From Liolophura sinensis (lineage: Eukaryota; Mollusca; Polyplacophora; Chitonida; Chitonidae): a DNA stretch of 64,000 bases. Under the pieces are notes generated by a model. The model saw only the letters and a list, made by a program, of their open reading frames with translations. It had not been told where the DNA came from and did no database searches. The stretch lies in the NCBI RefSeq assembly GCF_032854445.1, contig NC_088301.1, forward strand, positions 59,036,512 to 59,100,511. The letters run 5' to 3'. Shown piece by piece: positions 26,701 through 38,970 of the stretch; the first letter of the stretch is position 1, and each line of letters begins with the position of its first letter. A program made the position numbers and the translations under genes.

Positions 26701-29246
26701 GATAAACTGGATCTTTGTGCAAAATGTTGATGTAGAGTCCATGTGCTTGTTTAAATTGTTTTCTCATTTCTGAATTTACTTAAATAGGTTTGAAAAGTCC
26801 TTCTATTCCTTCTCATCGTTCTATAATGCTGATTTAGTTTAGGGGTTAACAGGCGTGAAAATGTTCAATATTTTTAGCTCTTCAGAGTGATAACCACATC
26901 AAAAATTTAGATCATTTAATTTGATTTAAAGGTGTCCAATGTGTATATTTCAGTTAATTTCATTGGAAAGCAATTCAATAGTGGATAAAATACCACAAAC
27001 AATTATTCATGTCTTAAATTATGTGTGTTTGCATATTATAAAGCCATATTTGTGACTGGGTCATAATTGAAAAACGAGTGAGTGACAATCTTCATGACCC
27101 ATGTGTAAGGGGCTGCCATCCATGTGCATGTATATGGCTGACTCTTAAAAATAATATGTGAACCACATTATTGGTTTGATTATTTCACACATACATAAAC
27201 ATCAGTCATTGATCTCATTTACAATATTTTAGCCATACAGAGTTCTTTTCTGACTTATTTCTTAGGGATTCTTGAATTACCTGTTCATACACTGCTGTAC
27301 ATCAAAGAGGTCTTTGGAAGTGACTTGTATATACACTAGTCTATAGGTTTATATGATCATATTTGTTTATATCTATAGATATCTATGGTGATTGGAGACA
27401 GATCAGGGAGCTGTACAGCTGTTGTTTGGAACTCGTTGTGCACCAAGTTTAACAAAAAGTAAGCTTGTCTGTTGTATGATGTAGTAGGGATTAGGCAGTC
27501 TGTATATTTATGGTGTATCAGTATAAATAGTCAGACACATATGTCTATGTCACTTGATGCATTGGTTAACTAATGTCAGAATCATGCCATGAATTTTGAC
27601 CAAGGACAGTCAGATATTGCCTCTGCTGATGGTCTCGTTTGGTCAAATGCACCTAAGAGAGTGTGAATGACGGGCCTGGTTTTACCTGTACCTAGTGATC
27701 AATTTACTGTCAACACTTGAGTGGCTGCATAACAGGGGCTCATTCTTTCCTTCTCCGTAGATAAAATCACAGAATCTTTCCTTCATATGTCGGTGAAGCA
27801 GAGGACAGTCATGGGACAAGTCATTAATTCTCCAGTAAACAGTACATGGAGGCTTTTCATGTTGTTTCACACAGTGACATCCCTGCTGTTCTGTGTAAGG
27901 TCTTATAAATACTGGTCATGAGGAATGTTTTCCATGACTGAGTGAAGAACATGTTTAGAATCCAGCCCCAAATGGCTCAGTTTTGACACAGAAACTTTTT
28001 TGTGTCCAGACTAAAATAGTACTCTTTTGATCGACCCAGTCCTGGTTATAGTATGTTTATGTTTTTTTTATTTTAGCATTCAGGAGGGAAGTGTTTTGCT
28101 TCTAGAAAACTACTCAGTGAAACCTCACTTCAGTGTTTACACCTATGCTAACCAGACCAAGGTAATTAAGGGCAGTCATTATGACATTGACTTGAATCTC
28201 AACCCATACAATCCTGAATGCAAAGTGACAATAATACATGCCAGTGCTGTGGAGAGTTGCTGGCAGCTGCCCTCTCTGGAGTATGAACTAATCGACCGGA
28301 AACAGTTAGGGTGAGTTATGGCTTTTAACCGTGAAAAAATTGGTGAGATAAGAATGGGAAATATTGAAGAATGGTTGGAATTAGTTAGCAGGAAAAGCAT
28401 TGTAGATACACATGAAAAATACTGAACAAATGGTAAGTAATATACTTAATGAATTTCACTTTACTTTACAAAACATGTAATTAGAACAGACTCGGTAGAA
28501 AAAACCCATTTCATTGATTGTAGTGTTATTTATTTACAAGTTTGTGAAATTTTGCATTTCCCCATTGTTAGGCGACTACCAGACAACTTTATCTGTGACA
28601 TAGTCGGATTAGTCATATTTTTGGGACGTTATGAAAGGGTGGCACCTCAGACAACAGGTGAGGCTAAAATCATATAATGGTTTATATGTGTATGTATGAC
28701 ATATGGCTTGGTGTTATATCAGCTTAAAGTCATGATTATCATTGTTTTAGCCTGCATGTTCACGGTTATTTTGGACGTACTTTAATATTCCTTCAACCAG
28801 TGACCGCTTCATTTGCCTAATGGTGAGAACGTCTGCCTCACAGTCTGGAGACCTGGGATCAAACCTGGGTCGGATCATACCAAAGACTGTAAAAACGGTA
28901 TTTATTGTTGCTGCCTCGCTTGGCACTCTGCACTGAGAGATTAGAGTAAGGAAACATGACTGGTCAGCCAGGTGTCAGTATAATGTCATTTGGCAAAGTG
29001 TCATGTATGGTGTCTTCAGTATGATGCTTCAGTGGCAGCAGCACTTTGGTGGTATGGACTTGCCTGGCCACAAGAAGACACAGTAAATGTACACACACCT
29101 AATGACTTGTCGTCGTCATATGACTGAAAAATTGATAAGATATTAAACCCCAAGCATTCATTCATCCATTCTACCAGTACAAGATTAAGCATTATTTGTA
29201 CATGTACTCTGTAATTTGATAGTTCTATTTACATTGTCTTCTGTTT

Positions 29247-29303
<57 letters not shown>

Positions 29304-32300
29304 CATCTTTCTTCTTCTTCACTTGAAAGACAGCCTTGGCAGACGTGAAACCTTCTGGGTGATTAGAGATGTAGAATTGGTGGACCCATCCTTTGTATAC
29401 ACGGGGAAAACATTTGTTATAAAGCTGTTCAGATCCATTCAGGTAAATTTGCTACTGATATTGTTTCTGAAGCTATTTTAGTATCAGTAAATGTACTTTT
29501 ATTATTGTACATCAGTACTCATATTGCATACACTAGGTAACTTTGTCTGGGCAATAATTTGAGACCTCTTTTGCCTTTAAACATAGATAGTGGTATGAAA
29601 TTAATTTGTGTTTGCTGCTAAACTGGATTATTGTTAGGTTTGCCAGCGCATGGATAACATACATGTACAGTATGTACTGCTTGTCTAAAAGAGTCACTGG
29701 CTTTAATGCCCTAGATCATGGGTATCATTGTAGGCTGACACGTTGGATAGGTTATGCCCAGGTGATATGTTACTGTGCAGCAATATGCGAGTTGTGCACA
29801 ATTTGACACTGGTATCCAACTCTAGACAGAAACGCCATGTGTACCTGACCTGCACAGGGGAAACACAGGTAAGTCTGTGGAAACAGAAAAATAAGAACAA
29901 CACATTGAGGCAACCTTTAATTGAGCATTTTGTAGGTACATTGAATTTTAGTGAAAGAGTCCTGTGAATGTAGTTAATGATGTGCATTGGTTTCGAATGA
30001 CCATACAGCTGTTGTAGAAATAGGCTGTTGTAGAAATGAGAAGTGTTATAGATGTGAGGTGGTAATGGGATGAGTCAAGGCAATAGACGCATCAAAAAAA
30101 GCTCCCATCAGGTGTACTCCCTTCAGGTGTTGCTGGTTTAATGATTAATGGTTCTGTTATATGCTTCTGTTCACTGAGGTTGGTCTTCCACTTTATGCTT
30201 TAACTTTTCACAGGTGACGATTATTCAGAAAAGTAGAAGCACACTGGATCATCCAGTGGTCAATCAGTTGATAACATGGGCAAGCTCATCCCGAGGATCG
30301 GCTGTAGTAAGAGCAGCCACCTATGGTGGTTATTTCTCGTACCCTCCTCTGCCCAAGGATCTCCAGTTATACAAACAGTTATGGCCAGAGAATAGAGCTA
30401 TGCAGGTAGACACTCTTTAAATCCACTCACTGAAAGGGCCTGAGAAGTTGTTGGCCTGTTTTCACAAATGTCATCAATGCAGGTTTATAAATTATCTGAA
30501 ATATAATACCATTAGGCTCTTTGCTTTTCAAGAGGTTGCATAAAATTGATTTTTACAAAACCAGACAGAAGTACCACATATTACACAATGGTACACTTTT
30601 TCACTTTGCCATGGTTAGCAATTAATTTCCACATATATTGGTACACAGTTGATTTGACGGAGTGTTTGGTTTCTCCAGCCTAAGGGCACAGCTTAATCTA
30701 CTTTTCATAGGTGTTTTTATTTCCAGATCACACAAAGTGACCAGTGGGAAAGTGTTTTGCAAAGTCTCTCGTATAGAGAAAGTAGAAATCTGATTGTTCA
30801 AGCTGACATTGTGAGGATCTGTCACCACTCCTTGAAATATGTACATTACAGGTAATGTATACAAATACCAGCCTATTGTCTGTTGAATATACAACCGCCC
30901 CGGATAGCACAGTTGGTAGAGCGTCCGCTTCGGGACTGGTAGATCCAGGATCAATCCTTGATCGAGTCACACCTAAGACTTTAAAAGAGGAAGTTGTAAC
31001 TTCCTCGCTTGGCATTCAGCATGAAGGGGATAGTGCAACGACTGGTTGACCCGTATCAGTATAATGGCTCGGGCGGGGCGGCTTACTTGCCTTCGGTAAG
31101 TCGTCTCAGAGAAGCAGCACTAAATAAAAGAGCGGTGGAAATCCGTCCTGCAACAAGGAGGCACATTACACGTACATGCACCCTAATGATTCCTTCGTCG
31201 TCATATGACTGAAAAATTGTTGAGTACGACGTTAAACCCCAAGCACTCACTCACTCTGTTGAATATACAAGTATATTGAAGAGAGAACAAGCAGTTGCCA
31301 TCTCGTGAGCATTTTCACTAGTCTCAGGATAGTTATTTCAGTGTCGAAAATGCGGTGCATATAGGTGCATTCCCTGGTGATGATGCTAGTTGCTTTCGAA
31401 ACACTGAAATTAAAAATGGTAACTTGTCTTACTTAAGATCTTACGTGCTGAGGTGATAGTTATGCACTGTAAGTCACCACTTTTTTTTCTTTGTTCATAT
31501 CCCAATAAACAGAAAAAAGGTTAGTCAACCCTTAGGTTTTAAATGTAGAGAATTCTCTGTTGTAACTTCAGGTGGAACTTTCATTTTTGTGGCTACTGTT
31601 AAACATTTCAAATGTGTGTGGATTGATATAAAGCCAATCAACGAACTTGCACTCCGCATAGCAACAGGCGGGTGTCAACGTAGGAAATTTTGTGACATCA
31701 TCAGCTGTGGTTTTTTTAGTTTGTATCAGCTTGAGTGCTCGAAGTCTGGATCGTCATAATGATATTGTTACAGTGATCCAGACTCCGAACACTCAAGTAC
31801 AGTATGGTGATAATGTACTTGTATTTCTTCACTTATAAATAAAAAAACCTTACCCATTAGGCAGCGTTAGCTCAGATTCAAGCAGTTTTGAAAGGACAAG
31901 CTGGCTTCAACAGGTCTAAGTCTTGAAAATCTTATATCCTGGAATTTGGAATTTTAAACTTGAAACTGAACGTACATCGTACAAAACCCACGTGAGCTTA
32001 CTGGTTATAGATTGCTGACAATCTGTTGTGTGCAGTTTGTTTCAAAGATCCTTGAAATTCTTTTTTTTTCTTTCACCAATCAGAAGACTAACATTTATAT
32101 TCAGCCACACTTTCCTTCTTCATTTGTTTTTCAATTCACATTCCGTCCCTGTTTTTTTGGCAATATATTCTTCAATTCTAAAGTATTCAGCTGCTTTATT
32201 AAGTAGATTTTCTATATGTAATGTTTTTTTATTTTTTTTTGGTCTCAAAAATGCATTTCTTTGCTGGTATAAGTAAAGTGTTTATTTTTGGTTTTCATTG

Positions 32301-35300
32301 AATAAGCCCAAACTTATTAGACTGCAGCATTGTCGTTTTTGCACATAAAGTTGCACTACTGCTTTAACCACCTTTCAGGTCTAAGTCAAAACATTTTAAC
32401 AATTTCACACTGGATAAATAAATGTTCGATGGTTTCCTTTTCTTTGTTACAGATCACAAACGTCATCATCTTTTCTGTCAATTTTGTACAGCTAAGATTT
32501 TATAAAACATATCAGGTGCAAAATTTATTATTGAAAATGTCTAAATTTTATGTATCTAGTACTTTCGAAGAGAGATAAGAAAATACTTTTCACATTAATA
32601 TCATTTAGCTGTGAGATATGCTCCCATTTACTTAGTATTTGTGTATCACAGTCACTGGCGTCTAAAATATCATAAAAAACATGTGTGCCTCACTTCTGCT
32701 TAAATAGAATGTTGTAGTACACAGGATAGGCAGCTGAAAGCACGTCTGTATTCAGTTTTATATCAATTAGCCACTCCTTTAGTATAATTTTTACTTATTT
32801 ATTGTAATCTAAAAATATACTTTTTGTTCCATATTTGTCCTTAACGCCTTTAAAATTTATAATGTCCCTAATATACAATATCTTACTTTTATACCAATTT
32901 TGAATGAAGTACGATGGGTTTTTAAAATTTGTGTGGCACCATAAGTGTTCATCCAATATTTTTCTTGCTGTTTTATTTTGATTTTTCCACACAAACTTCC
33001 CAACATTCGAGTGTTTCAATCCAAAAGGGTTTTTAATTGTCTGTACAATGTCTTGGATGTATCTACCTCCAAGGCTCTTCAACTTATCCGAGTGTACAGG
33101 TGTAATCAAAATTTTTGGCCAGTTATTTTCTTCAAAAACCAGCTGTTTCACCCATGTTATTTTTAAAGAAAGGCATAAGTAAAAATCATCCTTAGATCCC
33201 CATAGGCGTAATCTTTTGTTATAGTCGACATCTTTATCCTATCTGGCCCATCACTCCAAAGAAATTTATAGAGTAAACTGCTAATTTGTTTTTAAACATA
33301 CAACGGTGGATGATGGTTTCTTAATCTTCACTTTTGTAACTCTAGTTTTAATTCCTCTATTCTTCCAATATAGTTAGTTCTCCATATGCTGTTGAGAACT
33401 GAATACCTAGTATGTTTGGTTCATTCCCCCAGTCCAGCTTTACCTCCTGGCATAGTTTTAGACACCCAGACAAAGAGGCTATGTATCACTAGGTCCATAC
33501 AAACTACACACAGTTACAGGTACTTCATGTATCACTAGGTCCATATAAACTATACACAGTTACAGGTACTTCATGTATCACTGTCTATACAAACTACACA
33601 CAGCTACAGGTACTTCATGTATCACTAGGTCCATACAAACTATACACAGTTACAGGTACTTCATGTATCACTAGGTCCATACAAACTATACACAGTTACA
33701 TGTACTTCATGTATCACTAGGTCTATACAAATTATACACAGCTACAGGTACTTCATGTATCACTAGGTCCATACAAACTATACACAGTTACAGGTACTTC
33801 ATGTATCACTAGGTCCATATAAACTATACACAGTTACAGGTACTTCATGTATCACTAGGTCCATACAAACTACACACAGTCACAGGTACTTCATGTATCA
33901 CTAGGCCCATACAAACTATACACAGTTACAGGTACTTCATGTATCACTAGGTCCATATAAGCTATACACAGCTACAGGTACTTCATGTATCGCTAGGTCC
34001 ATACAAACTACACACAGTTACAGGTACTTCATGTATCACTAGGTCCATACAAACTACACACAGTTACAGGTACTTCATGTATCACTAGGCCCATACAAAC
34101 TATACACAGTTACAGGTACTTCATGTATCACTAGGTCCATACAAACTATACACAGTTACAGGTACTTCATGTATCACTAGGTCTATACAAACTACACACA
34201 GCTACAGGTACTTCATGTATCACTAGGTCCATACAAACTATACACAGTTACAGGTACTTCATGTATCACTAGGTCTATACAAACTACACACAGTTACAGG
34301 TACTTCATGTATCACTAGGTCCATATAAACTATACACAGTTACAGGTACTTCATGTATCACTAGGTCCATACAAACTATACACAGTTACAGGTACTTCAT
34401 GTATCACTAGGTCTATACAAACTATACACAGCTACAGGTACTTCATGTATCACTAGGTCCATACAAACTACACACAGTTACAGGTACTTCATGTATCACT
34501 AGGTCCATATAAACTACACGGAGTTACAGGTACTTCATGTATCACTAGGTCCATACAAACTACACAGAGTTACAGGTACTTCATGTATCAATAGGTCCAT
34601 ATAAACTATACACAGTTACAGGTACTTCATGTATCACTAGGTCCATACAAACTATACACAGTTACAGGTACTTCATGTATCACTAGGTCCATATAAACCA
34701 TACACAGTTACAGGTACTTCATGTATCACTAGGCCCATACAAACTATACACAGTTACAGGTACTTCATGTATCACTAGGTCCATACAAACTGTACACAGT
34801 TACAGGTACTTCATGTATCACTAGGTCCATACAAACTACACACAGTTACAGGTACTTCATGTATCGCTAGGTCCATATAAACAATACACAGTGACAGGTA
34901 CTTCATGTATCACTGGGTCTATACAAATTACACATAGTTACAGGTACTTCATGTATCACTAGGTCCATATAAACTATACACAGTTACAGGTACTTCATGT
35001 ATCACTAGGTCCATACAAACTGTACACAGTTACAGGTACTTCATGTATCACTAGGTCCATATAAACTATACACAGCTACAGGTACTTCATGTATTGCTAG
35101 GTCCATACAAACTACACACAGTTACAGGTACTTCATGTATCACTAGGTCCATACAAATTACACACAGTTACAGGTACTTCATGTATCACTAGGTCCATAT
35201 AAATTATACACAGTTACAGGTACTTCATGTATCACTAGGTCCATATAAACTATACACAGTTACAGGTACTTCATGTATCACTAGGTCCATACAAATTACA

Positions 35301-38300
35301 CACAGTTACAGGTACTTCATGTATCAATAGGTCCATATAAACTATACACAGTTACAGGTACTTCATGTATCAATAGATCCATATAAACTATACACAGTTA
35401 CAGGTACTTCATGTATCACTAGGTCCATATAAACTATACAAAGTTACAGGTACTTCATGTATCACTAGGTCCATACAAACTATACACAGTTACAGGTACT
35501 TCATGTATCACTATGTTTATACAAACTACACACAGTTACATGTACTTCATGTATTACTAGGTCCATATAAACTATACACAGTTACAGGTACTTCATGTAT
35601 CACTAGGTCCATATAAACTATACACAGTTACAGGTACTTCATGTATCACTAGGTCCATATAAACTATACAGTTACAGGTACTTCATGTATCACTAGGTCA
35701 TATAAACTATACACAGTTACAGGTACTTCATGTATCACTATGTTTATACAAACTACACACAGTTACATGTACTTCATGTATCACTAGGTCCATATAAACT
35801 ATACACAGTTATAGGTACTTCATGTATCACTAGGTTCATATAAACTATACACAGTTACAGGTACTTCATGTATCACTAGGTCCATACAAATTACACACAG
35901 TTACAGGTACTTCATGTATCACTAGGTCCATATAAACTATACACAGTTACAGGTACTTCATGTATCACTAGGTCCATATAAACTATACACAGTTACAGGT
36001 ACTTCATGTATCACTAGGTCCATACAAATTACACACAGGTACAGGTACTTCATGTATCAATAGGGCCAAAATTGCCAAGTGGATTGATATGTACGTTTTT
36101 TATTTTGTAATCAAAGTTTTGATTGATCAGTGTGATTATACCTCTAGAGTGAGAGCAAAGGTGGCTAACCCTATTCCTTTAACACTTCTTGTAATAGTTG
36201 AAAATATCATGTCTTTTTTTTTTTTTTTTGCAAGTCATAGACAGTTCATCGAGATTATATTTACTCTTTCAGCCATTTCACATTTTGTAGAAGGTTAAAG
36301 TGGTAAAATATTTGCCATTTACATTTTGTTCCCCTTTTCCTTTAGGTATTAACTTTGATATATTGTCCTTAGTTTTTCATTTTGTGTTAATATGGTGTGC
36401 TTTACAGATGTGAGTTTTTCTCCTTTTTACCTAGAATCACACATTCACAGCTGTCCCATGTCCCATTCATTTCTTCATTTATAGTCCTGCAATCCCAGTG
36501 ATAGTGGAACATGATAAAATTAGTGTCTTCATATTGGTGAAATCTGTATATCATTAAATTTAATTGTTTTACAGTTCTCATTAAGTCATATGTTCATTTT
36601 TAAATTAGGTTCAAAGCAACAATATAATTACAGAACTTGTCCTCTTTATGTTAATACAAAGATATTGGGTGAAAACTATTAATATGGTATGAGCATATAC
36701 CAAATTGGTATAGGCTACAGTCCCAATCTTCCTCACGATTGTCCTACATGACAGTTAACTAAGACAGCATTATTCACGTAGTTAAGTAATGATGTTTTTA
36801 GAGGCTGCCATGCAAGTTACAGTTGTAATAACATACTATGTGGTTAGTTACAAGACCCAGTGGTGCGTGGTATATGGGACGACAAACTAATCAGGTCATC
36901 AATACAGGTCGGCGATCTCATCTGTCTTATGTGGTTGGTAAAGTTCTTTGCAAAAATCTTTCCATCACATGACCAAGCATAATGGATCATTGGATGAGCT
37001 GATGTGCCTTTCAGTAAATTATGATTTTTCGGTGTCCAGTCTTTTATAACGATGTTGGATCCCTATAAAGCCCTTCTAAATTTCATGACTTCAGCCTTAT
37101 GTCGTCGAGATGTGAACTTGACTATGACCCTTCTTGGTTTTGAACCTAAGTCCGGTCTCAATTTTCTGTTCTGTTTTCTCCAACTTTTCTCACCTGTGAC
37201 CATAGAGTTGAGTTTATTCTTTATGAGCGGCAGCTGATCCAGGCTTTGTACCTCACTGGACGATCCTTGATCCCCTTCCTGGATGTTGCTGATGTTTCGT
37301 CCATCCTGCTTTGTGCAGATAATTCCCCTCTTCGGCGTTTTTTTATGTTGTGGCATAAGTTGGAGTTGTTTTAGAAACACCCCTGAATACATATGGGACA
37401 AATACTGAAGGCTCAGGTTTATGTTTCAGTTGAATACTGGGTTTCGTCAATGCCACATGTAAGAATCCAGTGGAGATACTGGTTTGGCTACATCTGAAGC
37501 CTGTGCAGTTGTGTAGTATTCTTATACAAACTACCCCCCATGTATTACCTTGTTAGAGCGAGCAATTGGGGAGAGGGGGAGGTATGTGTTGTCACATAGG
37601 TTCATGATGTGCTTATGGTAATTTGCCTCACGACTGTATATACGTCATATGTAAGGGGTTGATCGGAGCTGTCTACAGCCGCCATGTTTTTAATTTTGCA
37701 CCTTCCTTGAAATTCTTAATGCACTGCTGTGTACATGTGAAAGATTGTATGAAGGTGGTAAACAGGTGCAAGTGTAGAATATTTATTCCAAGTAACCGGG
37801 AAAATGTGAATTTTGAGCCTGCAGAAGACGTGAAAATAGAAAATGGTGTTGTTGCTGGACTGGTTATAAAAAAATAAAAAAGGGACTAAGAACGAGAACA
37901 CAATCATGCTCAAGTGCACTTGTAATACAAAGCTTAACATCAAAGTCATCTCTTTATATCATTTCCAGAAGGACATCTGAGCCAAAAATGCTTGTTGATA
38001 TGGAGTTTAGAGAGGAGGTGAAATTCCAACATCCGGATTACATGTCAGACAACGGTACAGTCCTTGGGAGCACAGAGTTGTACTCTGAATCATTGCCTTG
38101 CAAGTTTTCACCACATGGCAGAGAACATATATTATCACAAGCAACTTTCCCTCCCTCTGTCTACTCCTCGGGCCTTAGGAGAGCACAGGGTGCAAGTAAG
38201 AAGAGGTTTAATTTTCAAGTGTTAAAGGAGGTTAAATGCCATTAAATGGTCTCTGAATTTTTCATAAAGATCTGTACTTGCAGACAAATGATTGATGTGT

Positions 38301-38970
38301 GGAAATTTCAAAATTTTTCTGTTTAATTGTTTAATGCCATACTTGAGAACTTTTCACAAATATGATGATGGCTAGTTTTTAGTGTATGGATGAAAGCGGA
38401 GTAAGACCCAGAATTAGTGGAGGAGAAATCTCCCTTAAGAATATACCTTGTCTATGAATGGGGTTGGACCCACATTTGTGTGACTGAGCAGTCGAGTTAC
38501 TTAAGTCTTTGTCATATTTTGATTAGGACATCCAACCCTGAGGTCTAATTCTAAATATAAGCATTAACAGAGGACACTTTCTTTCATTTCTGAGCTGTGA
38601 ATTCAAAAGGCACAATCATTGCAGAAGACCTATACATGCACAGGTTTGTCCAGTCTAGCACTCTGTCGCACAAACAGTTTGTATTTCTGTTTCAGGTCCA
38701 GCTCTTGCCATCAAGCCTAGTTTCAGTTATGAAAGTGTGACACTGATGGGCCTAAATCATCCTGTTATGCTTCATACAGTTTTCCTTCACAGTGAACTTT
38801 CACTGCATTCTAGATTTATCAATGTGATATCTAATAATGCCCGCTCCAGAGCTCAAAGTCATGGAAATGAGGACAGTGCTTCATGGCGATGTTTGTGCCA
38901 CATAGACCTTCATCAGCTGGACACAGGCAGGACTGAAATCATCCTCAATATGGCCTACTTGTTGACCTGA
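20776..38970 (+). CDS. RADX: RADX-like RPA-related single-strand DNA-binding protein, 14 exons
   Basis: Exons: 20776-20886, 23398-23568, 24051-24177, 25694-25831, 26208-26389, 27379-27458, 28077-28310, 28572-28657, 29330-29442, 29734-29868, 30214-30405, 30727-30851, 37969-38195 and 38696-38970. Phases are consistent and give 731 residues (the human protein is about 855). RADX binds single-stranded DNA at replication forks and antagonises RAD51. The first OB fold starts at residue 38 (VLRVERYIADP..YDLVITDG). GCYVSLWSSFETYGEVW (about 165-180) matches the family's YLALW..YGDIW stretch. A second OB region begins PPVIVRVLTRSRLRQYAKP (about 220) and continues WNSLC..VLLLENYSVK. A third follows IVGLVIFLGRYER, with WASS..GGYFSYPPLP near 500. 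The start is the only ATG upstream of the exon 1 donor and gives MAVNLERHF. The family call rests on several conserved segments. The C-terminal 200 residues are less certain. Confidence 0.9.
21004..21246 (+). mobile_element. SINE family 1 (tRNA-derived), near full length
   Basis: The head resembles a tRNA with an A-box-like TGGCTCAGTTGG and a B-box-like GAGTTCAAGTCC. The body contains AGCAACCTGCCGATG and TAATGCTGGCCGCCGTC. The tail is AAATATTCTTGAGCACGGCG, TAAAACACCAATCAAAT and then (AAAT)n. It lies in RADX intron 1. Confidence 0.9.
21386..21716 (+). mobile_element. SINE family 2a (tRNA-derived)
   Basis: The head GCTCGGTTGGTAGAGC followed by a GGGTCAATCCTGGGTC block resembles a tRNA promoter. 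The body shares TGACCCTTATCAGTATAATG and CATCCTGCAACAAGGAGG with the copies at 30896 and 51081. The tail is CATATGACTGCAAAATTGTT, GACGTTAATTTAAACCC, AAGCACTCA. Confidence 0.9.
21773..22475. mobile_element. Foldback-type element with ~300-bp inverted arms made of ~19-bp subrepeats
   Basis: The left end TGGCCCATTAGTGCCATTC is mirrored at the right end by GAATGGCACTAACAGGCCA. Moving inward, both arms carry tandem degenerate ~19-bp units of the type GTGTAAACCTTTTCTCCACG. The innermost arms are AGTGGAAAACCCATGTGA on the left and TCACATGGGTTTCCGCTG on the right, around a loop of roughly 75 bp (about 22115-22190). Nearly the whole element is therefore palindromic. It sits in RADX intron 1 and encodes no transposase. 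Long inverted repeats built from short direct subrepeats characterise Foldback elements. Confidence 0.8.
24890..25460 (+). repeat. Two diverged copies of a dispersed repeat
   Basis: Two stretches (about 24925-25150 and 25195-25450) share a TCTGTCTGTC..GTCCAT start, a middle of CTCACCAAACTTACACCACA / AGTTCAGCAGACATACACGT type, GAGGAAGAACTCTTGATTTT / AAGGAAGAACCGTATGGATT and TTTTCAG..GACCTTAACC. Both are in a RADX intron. The repeat resembles a widespread invertebrate interspersed repeat, but I cannot name its class. Confidence 0.5.
28797..29168 (+). mobile_element. SINE family 2b (different tRNA-like head, family 2 tail)
   Basis: The head is GCTTCATTTGCCTAATGGTG with a B-box-like GGGATCAAACCTGGGTC. 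The body includes CCTGGCCACAAGAAGACACA. The tail GTCGTCATATGACTGAAAAA, TTAAACCCCAAGCATTCATT is the same as in family 2a copies. It lies in the RADX intron between the exons ending 28657 and starting 29330. Confidence 0.8.
29251..29301 (+). repeat. (TA)n microsatellite
   Basis: About 25 TA units end only 28 bp before the RADX exon starting at 29330, so the repeat sits upstream of that acceptor's pyrimidine tract (TTTCTTCTTCTTC). Confidence 0.95.
30896..31256 (+). mobile_element. SINE family 2a, full length
   Basis: The head is GCCCCGGATAGCACAGTTGG, TAGAGCGTCCGCTTCGGGAC with the B-box-like AGGATCAATCC. The body contains CCCGTATCAGTATAATGGCT and the tail GAGTACGACGTTAAACCCCA ending (CTCA)n. It is nearly identical to the copy at 51081, so it is probably young. 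It begins about 45 bp after the RADX donor at 30851. Confidence 0.93.
31329..31410. repeat. Inverted repeat (hairpin)
   Basis: ATTTCAGTGTCGAAA on the left is mirrored by TTTCGAAACACTGAAAT on the right with a spacer of about 50 bp. It lies in the large RADX intron just after the SINE at 30896. Confidence 0.7.
31730..31797. repeat. Inverted repeat with ~23-bp arms
   Basis: The left arm CTTGAGTGCTCGAAGTCTGG plus ATC is mirrored by GATCCAGACTCCGAACACTC plus AAG, with two mismatches and a spacer of about 21 bp. It could be the core of a second small hairpin element in the RADX intron. Confidence 0.75.
32000..33300 (-). mobile_element. Degenerate LINE fragment: C-terminal part of ORF2
   Basis: The minus-strand reading, interrupted by frameshifts and stops, gives FLWSDGPDRIKMSTITKDYA and DLRMI (about 33270-33190). 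An uninterrupted stretch at 33151-32795 contains LWCHTNFKNPSYFIQNWYKS, KILYIRDIINFKG. A later segment reads CNKEKETIEHLFIQCEIV (about 32460-32400). These are the post-reverse-transcriptase landmarks of many invertebrate non-LTR retrotransposons, including the terminal CCHC-like knuckle. The reverse-transcriptase core and endonuclease are absent. It lies antisense in the large RADX intron. The 3' boundary is approximate. Confidence 0.75.
33478..36062 (+). repeat. 2.6-kb minisatellite, 46-bp unit, ~56 copies
   Basis: The unit is GTATCACTAGGTCCATACAA, ACTATACACAGTTACAGGTA, CTTCAT. Most copies differ by one to three substitutions (TACAAACTACAC or TATAAACTATAC variants), a few have small deletions near 33582 and 35670-35700, and an imperfect last copy ends at about 36062. 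It fills the middle of the RADX intron 30852-37968, between two LINE-derived fragments. Confidence 0.97.
37063..37400 (-). mobile_element. LINE ORF1-like fragment
   Basis: The minus-strand reading includes NRKLRPDLGSKPRRVIVKFT and SRRHKAEVMKFRRAL. This resembles the RPV-V-F-S/T-x-K-x-R-E-V-x-x-x-R segment of the RNA-binding domain in LINE ORF1 proteins. Only about 110 codons remain. It has the same orientation as the ORF2 fragment at 32000-33300, so both could derive from one interrupted insertion. Confidence 0.5.

Noticed and set aside
32012-33166. Plus-strand open frames in the LINE region
   Set aside because: They are antisense shadows of the degenerate ORF2 segment on the minus strand.
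33478-36062. Regular repeats that might suggest a CRISPR array
   Set aside because: The 46-bp units are contiguous, without unique spacers, in a eukaryotic intron, and no cas genes are present.
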